Origin: Periplaneta americana
Taxonomy: Eukaryota; Arthropoda; Insecta; Blattodea; Blattidae
DNA: 64,000 nt
Reading direction: 5' to 3'
NCBI RefSeq assembly: GCF_040183065.1
Contig: NC_091131.1
Span: 15,765,800 to 15,829,799, forward strand
Shown here: positions 39,275-50,449 of the stretch, piece by piece
Layout: every line of letters begins with the position of its first letter
Position numbering within the stretch: position 1 is the stretch's first letter
Notes under the pieces: generated by a model
Told to the model about the DNA's origin: nothing
Databases searched by the model: none
The model's input: only the letters and a program-made list of their open reading frames with translations
Translations under genes and position numbers: made by a program

Positions 39275-39541
39275 CATAATATAATAATAATTTATTTAAT
39301 CTGACAGGATTAAGGCCATAAGGCCTTCTCTTCCATCCTACCAGATAGCACATATAAATACAAAAAAGAAATACAAACACTGATGAAAATGATACAAATT
39401 AAGTTAAAGCCCTATAGAGGGTCAACAGAGTCAAAAGTACATTATAGTGCTCTCATCGAGCTAATACAACAAAAAGAAAGAAAACAGAGATAGCAATGAT
39501 GATATTAATAACTGACAATAATAATAATAATAATAATAATA

Positions 39542-39587
<46 letters not shown>

Positions 39588-40356
39588 CATTACATATTAA
39601 TTTTCAATTTTACAAGAGCATAGTTACAATATTCACTATATGTCATGGGTTAAGGTGAAGTTGCTCAACCTGACAGGTGTTCAACAAGCAATTTTACGAA
39701 CTAGAATGTGATTTTTTAATTTAAATTTGAATTTTGATATTGTCCGACAGTCTCTGACATGGTCAGGGAGAGAATTTCAGAGGCGTGGAATAGATATGCT
39801 GAAAGATGATGAGTAGAAGGATGTTCTGTGCAGAGGAATAGAGAGAAGGTACATGTTCCGGGTTCGAGGTAGTGAAAGGTAAACAAAACGAGATGCTAGG
39901 TAAGAGGGTGTGGAGGTGTGGATGATTTTAAATAGTAATAAGAGAGAGTTGAAGAATCTTCTTTCTTTAAGTGGACTCCAAGACAACAATTCTAGTGACG
40001 GTGTTACATGATCGAATTTTCTAGTGTTACAAACGAAACGAACGCAGATATTGTGAACACGCTGTAGTCTATGGCAAGATCAGTATTTAGATTCGTGAAT
40101 AAAGAATCGCAATAATCGAAGTGGGGCATCACTAAAGTTTGGATCAGGTTCTTTTTAAGGCTGAGAGGTAAAACATTGGTTAAGTGTTTGAGGGAATGAA
40201 TTATGGAAAAAGTTTTCTTACATATGTAGGTCACTTGACTTTGAAAATTTAAATTTGAATCTAAATATACCCCTATATTTTTTACTGTCTTACTATATGT
40301 AATTGTAGTATTATTTATTTTTGTATTTGATACAGTGGCTAGATCTATTTTGTTTG
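39228..40356 (-). mobile_element. CR1/Jockey-like LINE 3' part with (ATT)n tail
   Basis: Minus-strand frames read NKTNKIDLATVSNTKINNTT, VKNIGVYLDSNLNFQSQVTY, LIQTLVMPHFDYCDSLFTNL, then (39777-39989) LLSWSPLKERRFFNSLLLLF and LLSIPLHRTSFYSSSFSI: the same family as 35440-36301 but reaching further 5'. Frameshifts separate the frames. (AAT)n runs at 39228-39275 (tail) and 39520-39586. TTTTATTTA at 39219-39227 and 40357-40365 is a likely target duplication. Confidence 0.88.
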
Positions 40357-40531
40357 TTTTATTTAGGCTATATATTAAATTTTATACCTGTGTTTTATAT
40401 TTTAGATCGTTAATTATCACAAGTTTATCTCAAATAGTTGGTTCAACAATATATTATAGGTTGAGTTTTAATTAGTTTGTACAGATTCCACAAAAAGATA
40501 TAAAATGTACAAGATATTGTATAAAAAATGC

Positions 40532-40554
40532 CTGATGATGTCCGAAGGGCGAAA
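40532..40554 (+). ncRNA. hammerhead-ribozyme-like motif
   Basis: CTGATGA, T, GTCC-GAA-GGGC, GAAA: the mirror copy of 38547-38569 in the other arm of the inverted repeat. Confidence 0.4.
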
Positions 40555-40760
40555 ACGTTTGCTTAAGTTTCATAACACCAATGATCATTTACATATGTAA
40601 ATGTCATTAATTTTTTAAAATTGTGATATGTCAATTAGACTGAACATCAAATAAAACAATATTATATTATATCATAAGGTTTTTATTATTAAGACCGTCA
40701 GACTTATCAAATCACAATATGGTAGACACAAATATGCTGTTTTACATGATAGATGAATGT

Positions 40761-40786
40761 TTTCGGTTCCACTGAACCATCATCAG
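40761..40786 (-). ncRNA. hammerhead-ribozyme-like motif
   Basis: On the minus strand CTGATGA, T, a five-pair stem GGTTC-AGTG-GAACC, then GAAA. Different flanks from the 38.5/40.5-kb pair, so a separate Penelope-like terminal sequence (roughly 40690-41030). Confidence 0.45.
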
Positions 40787-41059
40787 ATCATTAATGGACC
40801 TACAGACAACTTACATTATAAACAAACAGTGAAGACGTAGATCTTAAATGGATCTGAATAGACAATAGATTACAATGAAATTACAAGTAGAATGGGTTAA
40901 ATAGGTATTCAGAAGTATGTATTCTGGTAAAATGTGCTTTGTACCAGCTGTGCTGTAGTAGAGGATTTTTATTTCTGGGTTAATTTTAATTTTAGTTCTG
41001 AGCATATTTCTATATACGTTAGTTCATGGGTGATTCTGTATCATTCTGTGTGATACGTA

Positions 41060-41284
41060 CCGTAAACTGGGGTAAAGAGGATCACATGTGGTAAAGTGGA
41101 TCATATGTGTATTGCCTAGATAAGTCAGCGCCACATAGATCACACATGAAAAGAAAACCTTTCTTCTATAAGTGCCACTAAAAATAGTTTTCTTTGCATG
41201 TGTGAACCATGTGGCGCTGACTTATCTAACAATACACATATGATCCACTTTACCACATGTGATCCTCTTTACCCCAGTTTATGG
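41060..41284. mobile_element. hairpin MITE with ~90-bp arms, TA target
   Basis: CCGTAAACTGGGGTAAAGAG begins the left arm and its complement (with one change, CCATAAACTGG) ends the right. The arms also share GATCACATGTGGTAAAGTGG and TAAGTCAGCGCCACAT. TA on both sides (41058-41059, 41285-41286) points to Tc1/mariner-type mobilisation. Very few arm differences, so young. Confidence 0.85.
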
Positions 41285-41400
41285 TAGTACTATTGTCCGT
41301 CGGAGTGCTTATGTCGTAGGGTCGTCGAAATAGGGGAAATCACGTGACAGTTACTTAACGAGGCCCTTTTTAAAAATTATTTTAAACAATTGTACAATAT
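41285..41400 (-). repeat. second copy of the 27.5-kb dispersed repeat
   Basis: Matches the complement of 27490-27610 over about 110 bp; see that entry. Confidence 0.6.
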
Positions 41401-41403
41401 TAT

Positions 41404-41653
41404 GGCCACCGTCGTAGCTCAGTTGGTTAAGGCACTTGTCTGCCGGTCTGAAGTTGCGCTCGGGCACGGGTTCGATCCCCGCTTGGGCTGATTATCTGGT
41501 TGGGTTTTTCCGAGGTTTTCCCCAACCGTAAGGTGAATGCCAGGTAATCTATGACGAATCCTCGACCTCATCTCACCAAATACCATATCGCTATCACCAA
41601 TATCATCGTCCCTAAATAACCTAGTAGTTGATACAGCGTCGTTAAATAACCAA
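41404..41653 (+). mobile_element. tRNA-derived SINE
   Basis: A-box TAGCTCAGTTGGTTAAGG, B-box GGGTTCGATCCCC, then GGGCTGATTATCTGGTTGGG and an end GATACAGCGTCGTTAAATAA, the same family as 22121-22749. Complete head to tail. I could not define its target duplication. Confidence 0.9.
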
Positions 41654-41854
41654 ATGTCAGATTTCTTCAAAATTTTGATAAATATTTTTTGTTCATCTCA
41701 TTATCTCAATAATTTCATAATTATTTGGGAATTTATAATATAGGCCTAAGAGTACTATATTTTCTGTACCTTACGCCATCTTCATTGTCTGTTTTCTCCT
41801 ATTTCACATTTTTCGACATTTAATATATAGTATAATATATACAGTACATGTGTT

Positions 41855-41935
41855 TATTTAACTTGGTAGAGATAAGACCATTAGACTTTCTTTTCTCCTC
41901 TACCAGGGGATTGCAACTACAATATTAACATTTAT
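41855..41935 (-). mobile_element. CR1/Jockey-like LINE tail fragment
   Basis: TTTATTTAACTTGGTAGAG, followed by GACTTTC and TCCTCTACCAG, is a diverged inverse match to the LINE 3' end at 39290-39350. Confidence 0.45.
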
Positions 41936-42644
41936 TATCCTTCCGACGGACAAAAAGTAGACTTCCAATTGGGAAAACGACGTCATTGAGACACAAAATT
42001 AAAGCTTAAACACATGGCTATGTTGTAAACTAAAATTATTATTTTAATCGATTATAATTATTTTATTCCACCCATAACTTAATAATATATTTTTTCTAAA
42101 GTGCTTTCATGTCAATGTGGCATATCATTTGAATGGTTTAAGATAACTAATTTTGTTATGTAGTATTCTCCACAGAGAGGCGATCATTTTGGTGAAATAA
42201 GTTTCACCCTAGGTTAATTTCTAATGGAGTTAGGTAGGTCTGAAATGTGATTGTTTTCCCAAACAAATTTGTCTCTGGGCCCATAAATTCAATTTTGAAG
42301 TTTGAATTATATAAATTGCTTAGTTTACTCCCAAGAATCATGTCACCAAAGTTTTAAAGACGTTAAAGAAAAAATGTGGACTTTAAAGAGGGTTTAAACG
42401 ATCAATTTTGCTGTCTATGAGCCTACTCTCCTCTTTTCTCCTCTTTTTGGAACTTCATAAAATTTTCATCGTACAGAATAATATTAACTGACAGAAGATG
42501 AAATCTTTTGTCAGAAAATATAGAAAAGTTACTTGTGTCTTATTACAACCAGTGTTGAGTGCAGCCAGTGTAAGAAGTTACCTTTTTCCTCCTCAGTGTA
42601 AAACGTTTGAGTTATACCTAGTTCTTGCGTTCAGGTAAAGATTT

Positions 42645-42680
42645 GATGATGATGATGATGATTATGATGATGATGATGAA
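42645..42680. repeat. (GAT)n microsatellite
   Basis: About 11 GAT units with one interruption. Confidence 0.85.
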
Positions 42681-42716
42681 ACTGTTCAGTTATACAAATT
42701 TAGAATATTTTATTCT

Positions 42717-43360
42717 GAATATGTATGGTAAGACTTTCCTGTGTTAAATTTCAACGTACCTCGTTTACATGTTTCGACCTATTTATGGGTCATCTTCAGA
42801 ACGGGTCGTTGTTGGTCTTGGCACCACTTGTTCTCTTTCCTGTGAGGGTGTGTTCCTGTGGTATAGTGTAGAATCAAAGAGTGTGTGTGTTTTGAAGTTG
42901 AGTTGTGTGTTGAGAATTTCGTTGGGGTGTGTTTTTGTGTGTCTGTATATTTCATATTGTTCTAGTATGTTGAGTTTCTGGCTTTTTGGTTGGATGTGTA
43001 GTATTTCCATGTCTGTGTGGGTGTGGTTAGCATTTGTGATGTGTTCTGCATATGTGGAGGTGTTTTGTAATTTTGTTATGGCTGTGATGTGTTCTTTGTA
43101 ATGTGTTTGAAACGATCTGCCTGTCTGTCCTAGGTAGAAGTTGTTGCAGGTGTTACATTTGAGTTTGTATACGCCTGTGTGGTTGTATTTGTTTGTTTGT
43201 GTTGTTTGTGTGTTGAGGTGTTTTTGTAGAGTGTTATTTGTTCTGTATGTGATGTTGTAATTTAATTTCTTGAATGAGGTAGCAATTTTGTGTGTGTTTT
43301 TGTTTTCGTATGTTAGTGTGATGTATTATTTAACACAGGAAAGTCTTACCATACATATTC
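42717..43360 (-). mobile_element. Penelope-like element, GIY-YIG endonuclease end
   Basis: The minus strand encodes HTGVYKLKCNTCNNFYLGQT, GRSFQTHYKEHITAI, then SQKLNILEQYEIYRHTKTHP and LNFKTHTLFDSTLYHR. The GVY...YLGQTGRSF...H..H order is the GIY-YIG nuclease at the C-terminus of Penelope-like elements, which cuts the target DNA. The segment is bounded by inverted copies of GAATATGTATGGTAAGACTT (42717 onward) and its complement (to 43360), and contains a hammerhead-like motif at 42772. The reverse transcriptase part is absent, so this is a 5'-truncated copy. Confidence 0.88.
42772..42799 (-). ncRNA. hammerhead-ribozyme-like motif of the Penelope-like element
   Basis: On the minus strand CTGAAGA, T, GACC-CATAAATA-GGTC, GAAAC. 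It lies just after the nuclease reading frame, where Penelope-like elements keep their ribozyme-bearing terminal repeat. Confidence 0.55.
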
Positions 43361-43790
43361 CGAAGTGATACAGTGTTAAAAGTTGTATAATCAAGATGTA
43401 CATTTTATTTCATTTGGTAGGATATGAAACATAGACAAAACTATTAATATTTTGTAAATGATGATCTAAACTTCCTCCAGACTGTTTAAGAATGAATATA
43501 TGATTAAAATAATTATTTAATATTTTTATGAAGTAAATATCATGTTTTGGCAAACATTCTTCATATTTTGCTAGCCTCTAGGCATTACTTTTATTTAGAA
43601 TGCATAGCTGAACCTCACGAGCTCTTGTTAAGGAAACTACGACTCCACTTTTGTAATAAATTTCTGGGTATTATTAAAACACATTAGACATTAAATTCAT
43701 TTGTGACGAGGAAAAGCAATACAGGCACAACTAAACTGCGAAGAAGTGGTTGTCGTATCAGGTACTCCTTCAGTACGAGCAGTTGCCATC

Positions 43791-44114
43791 CTAGAAGGGA
43801 TGGGCCATGTTTTTAAGGTAGGGACTCATTGGCCCTGGCGGGAAGCGATGAGGCATAGGCGGTCTTCTGGGGATGTTGGGATAGGGATAAGGAACTGGAG
43901 GTCGCAAGGGTTCGGGTCCTGGCTCGGGCTGCGGCAAACCAGGTCTGGATGGCGGCGGTCGTTTAGGGCGGCGAGGACGCCTGGGCAACCGCGGGCGAGG
44001 CGACAGACCCTTCCGGAGTTTGGGGACGCTCCTGCGGATCATGTTGTAGAACAACTTGAACATCCGCGGTGACAACGCGGCCCTCTTCATGCGGGCAGGC
44101 GCCTGGTCTTCGCT
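43791..44114 (-). CDS. Pro/Arg-rich secreted peptide precursor, gene 2, exon 2 (mature peptide)
   Basis: 107 codons and TAG. The acceptor 'gtgttcgcattgcag' is followed by AGC, phase 0, at the same relative place as in gene 1. Residues 8-11 are RMKR, a furin-type site, after which about 96 residues remain with 30 Pro, 16 Arg, 5 Lys and 2 acidic. Aligned blocks shared with gene 1: IRRSVPKLRKG / IRRAAPKLRTR; RLPRRPRRPKRPPP / VRPPRRPRNPP; PQPEPGPEPLRPPVPYPYPN / PQPEPDRPIIRPPMPYPDFP. The mature N-terminus (PRMFKLFYNMIRRSVPKLR) is again basic and amphipathic. A first exon with signal peptide lies at 53806-53931 on the same strand, phase 0. The pair looks like an old tandem duplication. Function as an antimicrobial peptide is inference. 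Confidence 0.75.
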   Translation of the reverse strand, partial: SEDQAPARMKRAALSPRMFKLFYNMIRRSVPKLRKGLSPRPRLPRRPRRPKRPPPSRPGLPQPEPGPEPLRPPVPYPYPNIPRRPPMPHRFPPGPMSPYLKNMAHPF

Positions 44115-44352
44115 CTGCAATGCGAACACAGAACATTACTGGATGAGTGACAAAGAACAGACACTTTTGTCTTTGCCGTCTATTCATAAAAGTTATAACT
44201 AAAGGAGCCACATTTACACGAACAAGTTATCGATCACTGTCGATTAGAAGGGATCAGGTATCTTTGAACGCCAGTGTACATTGACCTTTACTTCAAGTAG
44301 CCTGTCATTCCTTACTGTATGGTTCTATTTTATTTTAATTTAATTTTTTTCC

Positions 44353-44814
44353 GCAAATCTAGTCTTTCAGGTAAGGCTCCCTGTAAAGCAGATTTGAATA
44401 ATTTCAAGGGGAAAATTGTTCCGGGGCCGGGTATCGATCCCGCAACCTCTGGTTGAACGTACCAGCGCTCTGCCAACTGAGCTACCCGGGAACTCCACTC
44501 CACACCGTCTCCCTTGAAATTATTCAAATCTGCTTTACAGGGAGCTTTACCTGAAAGACTAGATTTGCATAATATGATACGTCACTGTGTACGTTAACAG
44601 AAAACCACAATTTCAAGTCACACAGAGATTGTGTGCACTCGATGTGGGTCTCTGGCGTTTCGTCAGCCCACGCGAGTTGTGTGGATATAAAGGGAAAAGT
44701 TGAGACGGTGTCGGGTGGAGTTCCCGGGTAGCTCAGTTGGCAGAGCGCTAGTACGTTCAACCAGAGGTCCCAGGATCGATACCCGGCCCCGGAACAATTT
44801 TTCCCTTGAAATTA
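44353..44814. mobile_element. tRNA-like element, head-to-head foldback pair
   Basis: A partial inverse unit (44353-44513) is joined to a nearly full forward unit (44514-44814) that ends with the tRNA-like part GTAGCTCAGTTGGCAGAGC, loop ACGTTCA and B-box-like GGATCGATACCC. Flanks TTAATTTTTTTCC (44340-44352) and TTAATGTTTTTCC (44815-44827), 12 of 13 identical, show it inserted as one piece. Same subfamily as 22347-22708. Confidence 0.88.
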
Positions 44815-44964
44815 TTAATGTTTTTCCTTTTTATTTTATTGTTGCAGCGAATGTTATTAAATAATTATATCAAAATCACCCTTTCAGAGCGCACTACAAA
44901 CCAATTTTTATTCAATGAAATATTCTTACAGTAAATAATCTAGTATTTTCAGTGTGTATTAAAT

Positions 44965-45211
44965 GAAGAGTCCACTGCAAGAATGATGTATGTCACTTTC
45001 TTGTCGAAAATGAACCAAGACTGTCAATGCATAGCTTTAGACATATAGAATGTACATAGAGAGTTACATGGCATTAACACTGATAGTCATTGTTCAGTAA
45101 TGATCGGAAAATCACAGTTAAGCTTTGAGCGCTAAGCATTTCAAACTTTCAATTGCTTCTCCTGAGAAATGTATTCCAAATGACATCCATCATTCTTGCA
45201 GTGGACTCTTC
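44965..45211. mobile_element. MITE, 247 bp
   Basis: Inverted ends GAAGAGTCCACTGCAAGAAT, continuing GATGTATGTCA / GATGGATGTCA. AAAT on both sides (44961-44964, 45212-45215) may be a 4-bp duplication. Confidence 0.75.
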
Positions 45212-45330
45212 AAATGTAAAAAAAAAAAGTAAATAAACACATATGATTAGAGATGTAAATGCATACATACACGTAACATCAAAAGTCAATCATTACGCTT
45301 GATATATTGATGAGGTATTATAGCTTAAGA

Positions 45331-46273
45331 CAGCCGTGGCGAAAATGCGACTCACGAGCACATTGTGGCTCGCAATGATAGCTGTGCATTTCTCTTACTT
45401 CCTAACTCCCCCAACCCCCACCTTCTCACTCACTGGAGTCAAACTCCGTTCCATTTGTATTTGTCTCTAACCTGCGAGTGGCGTATCGTCAAATGTCTCT
45501 CTCGAAACCATGTACCTCTACAAGAACGAAAGTTTCAAAGTAGGATGGGAGGATGCATTTTTTTGCTGTCAATATGGTGAGAATATTAAATGTATGATTT
45601 GTTCACAAGTATTACGAGGAAAACGGTTGTATAATATAAAACAGCATTATACTACATGTTACTGATGAAACATTAAAAGGTTAAGTATTATTATTTCGAT
45701 CCTTTTTCAGCAAATGTACGAGTAATGCGGTTAGGTCTTCAATTTAAATGCACAGATTTACAATGTGATGTAACCATGAAAGCTAGATAGATGTAAGGAC
45801 TTGACAGATGTTGAACTTTTCAAATCTTTGCCAAAAAATAAATATCCGAAGCTTCGTTCTTTCGCTTGCTCTGTTGAAGCCATGTTCGCTACAACTTACG
45901 TTTGTGAAAAAATTATTTTCAATAATGAAAATAGTAAAAACCTAATTTAGATTACGGCTGATAAGCAAATACCTTTGTGATCAACTACGACTGATTTTGA
46001 AATTCTGTCGCAGAGACATTCTGAAGACAGTTAATTTTAGGTTGTGGTAATGTGTCATGTTTTCTTGTTAGTTTCTTTCTTCGTTACACGCACTAAACAT
46101 TAGTTTGTAACCTTATACTGTATAAAATTATATTTAAGTGCTTGACGTAAGGAAAATGAAAAACCGTTAATAAGTCAGACAGTCCCTTCGGGGGTCCGTC
46201 TCCCTCCATAGGTGCTATGCACTTTGCAGCTTACACAGTGGCTCGGCGCACGATTACATTTTCGCCACGTCTC
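45331..46273 (+). mobile_element. internally deleted hAT element, BED-type
   Basis: Ends CAGCCGTGGCGAAAATGCGA and, inverted, GACGTGGCGAAAATGTAATC. Around 45545-45660 a frame reads ENIKCMICSQVLRGKRLYNI and KQHYTT, the C..C...H core of the BED finger found in ZBED5/GTF2IRD2-like hAT transposases. The catalytic part is gone. The flanking 8-mers match poorly, so the copy is old. Confidence 0.65.
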
Positions 46274-46314
46274 TCTTATAACATCACGAATACAAAATGA
46301 TTCACAATACAAAG

Positions 46315-47095
46315 ACTATATCTTTTCAATCTCAATTTCGGTAAAGCTAATTTTAATTTCGGGAAAGTTAACCTCAATTTCGAAAATGGTTAGTTCATAT
46401 TCAGAAAAAAAAAACTTTTTTTTGGCAAAGGTAATCTCAATTTCATAAAATGTAAATTCAATAATAGAAAATGACACCAAACTCAGAAAAGAATTAAGTC
46501 GTTTTAGGATATGAAGGTTTTTCCTCATTTTTTCAGCCTATAGTAACACTACAAATTTCAGCCTCAATTTCAGAAGAGCTAATCTCGGTTTCGGAAAGAG
46601 CGCATTTTAATTTCAGAAAGCTAATCTCAGTTTCGGAAATAGTTAATTCACGTTCAGAAAAAAAAAGTCAATTTCGGAAAATGTGAATTCAATAGGCTAT
46701 AGGAAATGATAAAAAAACTAAGAAAAGAATGAAGTCAGTTTAAAATTTCAAGTTTTTTCTTATTTTTCACCTACAGTATGTAGTAACTTTACACCTTTTC
46801 AACCTCAATTTCGGAAAAGCTAATCTCAATTTAGGAAATCATCAAACTCAGAAGAGGATACAGTAAACTTAGGATTAGAAAATTTTTCTCATTTATCAGT
46901 TATAGAGTGACATTACACCATTTCAATATCAATTTCGGAGAAACTAATCTCAATTTCTGAAAAACTTATATTAATTTCGTAAAACGTAAATTCAGCATCG
47001 GAAATGGTAGCAAACTCAGAAAAAAATGAGGTCAATTTCGGAGTTGAAGGTTCTAATGTTTTAAGATATATAGTTACACTTACAATATATGTAGG
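46315..47095. repeat. degenerate satellite-like array
   Basis: Dozens of variants of AATTTCGGAAAAGCTAATCTC recur, grouped into longer blocks that each end in a 'ttaggat...gaaggtttttcctcat' segment (46503, 46742, 46870, 47040). Block length varies from about 130 to 240 bp. A diverged inverse stretch (CCTTTCCGAAACTAATTTTC) is at 52035-52140. No coding function. Confidence 0.7.
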
Positions 47096-48650
47096 CCTAT
47101 GTATACAAGGTGAACCGTAAGTAAAGTCATTAATTTTGAAGGTTATTTTTGAGGTGTTGCAAACAAAAACGTTGAATACAATTTTCCTCGTTTTTGCTTC
47201 GTTTTCGAGATTACAATTGTTTTATATGAGAAATTACATAGCGTGCCTTTGGAAAGCCATTCATTAAATTCCCAATATACTCAATCAGTTATTACTTACT
47301 TACTGGCTTTTAAGGAACCCGGAGGTTCATTGTCGACCTCACATAAGCCAGCCATTGGTCCCTATCCATAACAAGATTAATCCATTCTCTATCATCATAT
47401 CCCACCTCTCTCAAATCATTTTAATATTATCTTCCCATCTACGTCTCGGCCTCCTTAAAATTCTTTTTCCCTCCGGCCTCCCAACTAACACTCTATATGC
47501 ATTTCTGGATTCGCCCTGCCCATCTCAAACGTCTGGATTTAATGTTCCTAATTACGTCAGGTGAAGAATACAATGCGTGCAGTTCTGTGTTATGTAACTT
47601 TCTCCATTCTCCTGTAACTTCATCCCTCTTAGACCCAAATATTTTCCTAAGCACCTTATTCTCAAACACCTTTAACCTATGTTCCTCTCTCAAAGTGAGA
47701 GTCCAAGTTTCACAACCATACAGAACAACCAGTAATATAACTGTTTTATAAATTGTAACTTTCAGATCTTTTGACAGCAGACTGGATGATAAAAGCTTCT
47801 CAACCGTATAATAATAGGCATTTCCCATATTTATTCTGTGTTTAATTTCCTCCCGAGTATCATTTATATTTTGTTACTGTTGCTCCAAGATATTTGAACT
47901 TCTCCACCTGTTCAAAAGATAAATTTCCAATTTTTATATTTCCATTTCGTACAATATTCTCGTCACGAGACATAATCATATACTTTGTCTTTTCGGGATT
48001 TACTTCCAAACCTTTCTCTTTACTTGCTTCCAGTAAAATTGCCATGTTTTTCCTAATCGTCTGTGGATTTTCTTCTAACATAGGAGGGGTTTGGTGCAAG
48101 AACCTGATAAGTCCAGAAAAACACTTTTGGAGTAAATGCAAAAACAAAGTTTGGCATCCATTGAAGGCATTATTTTTAGGAATTGTACAAATGTAATAGT
48201 ACTGAACGATTTCTGTATGTTTTTTGTTTGTTATATATGAATATCAATTTATAAAATTATAGATGTCCATTTTAAAATTAATTATATATTTATTTGGACT
48301 TATCTGGGTTTTGCACCAAACATTTAAAATCTGACATATGATTTGGGAAAGACCATTATTATCTAAGTAAATATCATTAAAACAATATATGAACAATGCA
48401 AGATCATTATTTTGTTATTAACTATTAATAATCTTACAATATATTTTACATGTGAATCATATTATACTGCAAAAGTGCAAATTTTTGCATTTATAAAAAT
48501 TTCTCTTCAATTTTGAAATATTTAAGTGTACAAATGCCAAAAGAATAGTTATCAAACTACACTGTTTACATTCTCAATCAATTCTGTTGAACTGAATGAT
48601 TAAATTATATGTATGGTTTCATGCTATATTTAAATACTTACAATAATAAT

Positions 48651-48707
<57 letters not shown>

Positions 48708-48737
48708 CATCATCATCATCAACGTCGTCGTCGTCGT

Positions 48738-48990
48738 CCACACCTTTGGAGTAACAGTTAGCGTGTCTAGCCGCGAAACCAGGTGGTCCGGGTTCGATTC
48801 CAGGTTGGGACAAGTTACCTGGTTGAGGTTTTTTCCGGGGTTTTCCCTCAATGCAATATGAGCAAATGGTGGGTAACTTTCTGTGTTGGACCCCAGACTC
48901 ATTTCACTGGTATTATCACCTTCATCTCATTCAGACGCTAAATAACCTAAGCTGTTGATAAAGCGTCGTAAAATAACCTACTAAAATTAA
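48738..48990 (+). mobile_element. tRNA-derived SINE, second family
   Basis: Head GGAGTAACAGTTAGCGTGTC (A-box region) and B-box GGTTCGATTCC, body ACAAGTTACCTGGTTGAGG and the end TGTTGATAAAGCGTCGTAAA. The tail resembles that of the 41404 SINE but the head comes from a different tRNA. AATAATAATCATCAT-like sequence on both sides may be its target duplication. Confidence 0.85.
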
Positions 48991-49234
48991 AAAAATAATA
49001 ATCATCATAAATTTATCAGAATACCATAACGTATAAAATTGGTAATACTGTACAGAAATAAATATAGTACATTAAAATATAAAAGGAAACACAATTTAGT
49101 AGAAAGAAAGATGCATTATATAAAGATAATACCGGTAGGCCTATTGTATTTAGTAGGTTATTCAATGTCAGTAACAAGTTAATAAAATATTGTGCGTTAA
49201 CTTGATAATCAAATAGAGAAAACAGGAAATAAAA

Positions 49235-49410
49235 TTAATTGAAATACAGCATCCACTCTAAGTCTTTAACTTCTTCTTCAGAATCATCTGAGCTATGTTC
49301 ACTAGCTTCATTGGCACTACCTTGAGAATGATACATTTTCTCGTAGAACCCCATGTCTGCTGAAGCAATGTACAGTATATCATTGCCAGTTTCATCACAT
49401 ATTCATATTT
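49235..49410 (-). pseudogene. C-terminal remnant of the 48083-51158 transposon protein
   Basis: The frame reads DETGNDILYIASADMGFYEK, MYHSQGSANEASEHSSDDSE and EEVKDLEWMLYFN before the stop. The acidic Ser-rich end looks like a protein C-terminus. Linked to the N-terminal piece at 50450-50847 only by position and strand. Confidence 0.4.
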
Positions 49411-49573
49411 TTAGCCCTTTAAACAGGCAATGGCCCATTGTACAATAATATCTCTGGAAACCAAGCTCTCCGTTGGTTGTTTTCTTCAGAAAACTGAACC
49501 CTGAAAAAACAGTTGCCTATTGATGTTGGCTGACTTTCAATATATATTTGTGCTGGGAACTGTATTGAAATAC

Positions 49574-50264
49574 AAATCAAGATTTTCAGGTATAACTCCC
49601 TGTAAAGTTGATTTGAATAATTTCGAGGGAAAAATTGTTCCGGAGCCGGGTATCGATCCCGGGACCTTTGGTTTAACGTACCAACGCTCTACCACTGAGC
49701 TACTCGGGAACTCTAACCGACACCGATCCAATTCTTCCCTCTAATCCACAGACCTCAAAGTGGGCTGACAACCGTCAAGCAACCAACTTCGAGTGCACAC
49801 TAAATCCGTGTGACTTAAATTGTGGTTTTCTGTTAACGAACAGTGACGTGTATTATGCAAATCAAGATTTTCAGGTATAACTCCCTGTAAAGTTGATTTG
49901 AATAATTTCGAGGGAAAAATTGTTCCGGAGCCGGGTATCGATCCCGGGACCTTTGGTTTAACGTACCAACGCTCTACCACTGAGCTACTCGGGAACTCTA
50001 ACCGACACCGATCCAATTCTTCCCTCTAATCCACAGACCTCAAAGTGGGCTGACAACCGTCAAGCAACCAACTTCGAGTGCACACTAACTCCGTGTGACT
50101 TAAATTGTGGTTTTCTGTTAACGAACAGTGACGTCACTGTTAGTGTGCACTCGAAGTTGGTTGCTTGACGGTTGTCAGCCCACTTTGAGGTCTGTGGATT
50201 AGAGGGAAGAATTGGATCGGTGTCGGTTAGAGTTCCCGAGTAGCTCAGTGGTAGAGCGTTGGTG
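49574..50264. mobile_element. tRNA-like element, two tandem units plus inverted copy
   Basis: Two units of the 286-bp family follow each other (second starts near 49862), then the sequence turns back at a perfect palindrome GTGACGTCAC (about 50129-50138) into an inverted copy ending inside the tRNA-like anticodon stem. TGTATTGAAATAC flanks both sides (49561-49573, 50265-50277), a perfect 13-bp duplication. This proves that multi-unit, folded blocks insert as wholes. Confidence 0.93.
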
Positions 50265-50449
50265 TGTATTGAAATACTTTATATTGAGATTTTATATTGA
50301 AATTCTTGTTTTCATGTTTCCTTTAAACAAAGGTTTGAAATGGTATCTGAAGATTTGAACATGGTTTGTGTGACAGGAACAACTGTAAATAACGTAGATG
50401 ATTTCCTGAGAAGTTATTGACATTCGTCAGGACTAATCAATCCAGTTAT

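Larger units (their letters stand above)
38405..40675. mobile_element. element with ~310-bp inverted repeats, Penelope-like terminal sequence, split by a LINE
   Basis: Bases 38427-38745 and 40367-40674 are inverted copies (shared ATATTGTTTTATTTGATG, TGACATATCACAATTT, ACAAGATATTGTATAAAAAA and CAACTATTTGAGATAAA). Each arm holds a hammerhead-like motif (see 38547 and 40532), typical of Penelope-like elements, which often carry terminal repeats in complex, including inverted, orders. The space between holds an 80-codon minus-strand frame (38799-39041) of unknown origin and the LINE at 39228-40356. Confidence 0.55.

Noticed and set aside
38371-40689. AAGGTTTTTATTAT on both sides as target duplication of the 310-bp inverted element
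   Set aside because: On the left it lies about 45 bp away from the arm, so it cannot be a direct duplication at that boundary.
43746-44072. + strand frame over gene 2 exon 2
   Set aside because: GC-rich sequence stays open on both strands; only the minus frame is conserved in gene 1.
46212-46528. Coding frames rich in EIE/FxE repeats
   Set aside because: They lie in the degenerate satellite-like array; no start context or conservation.
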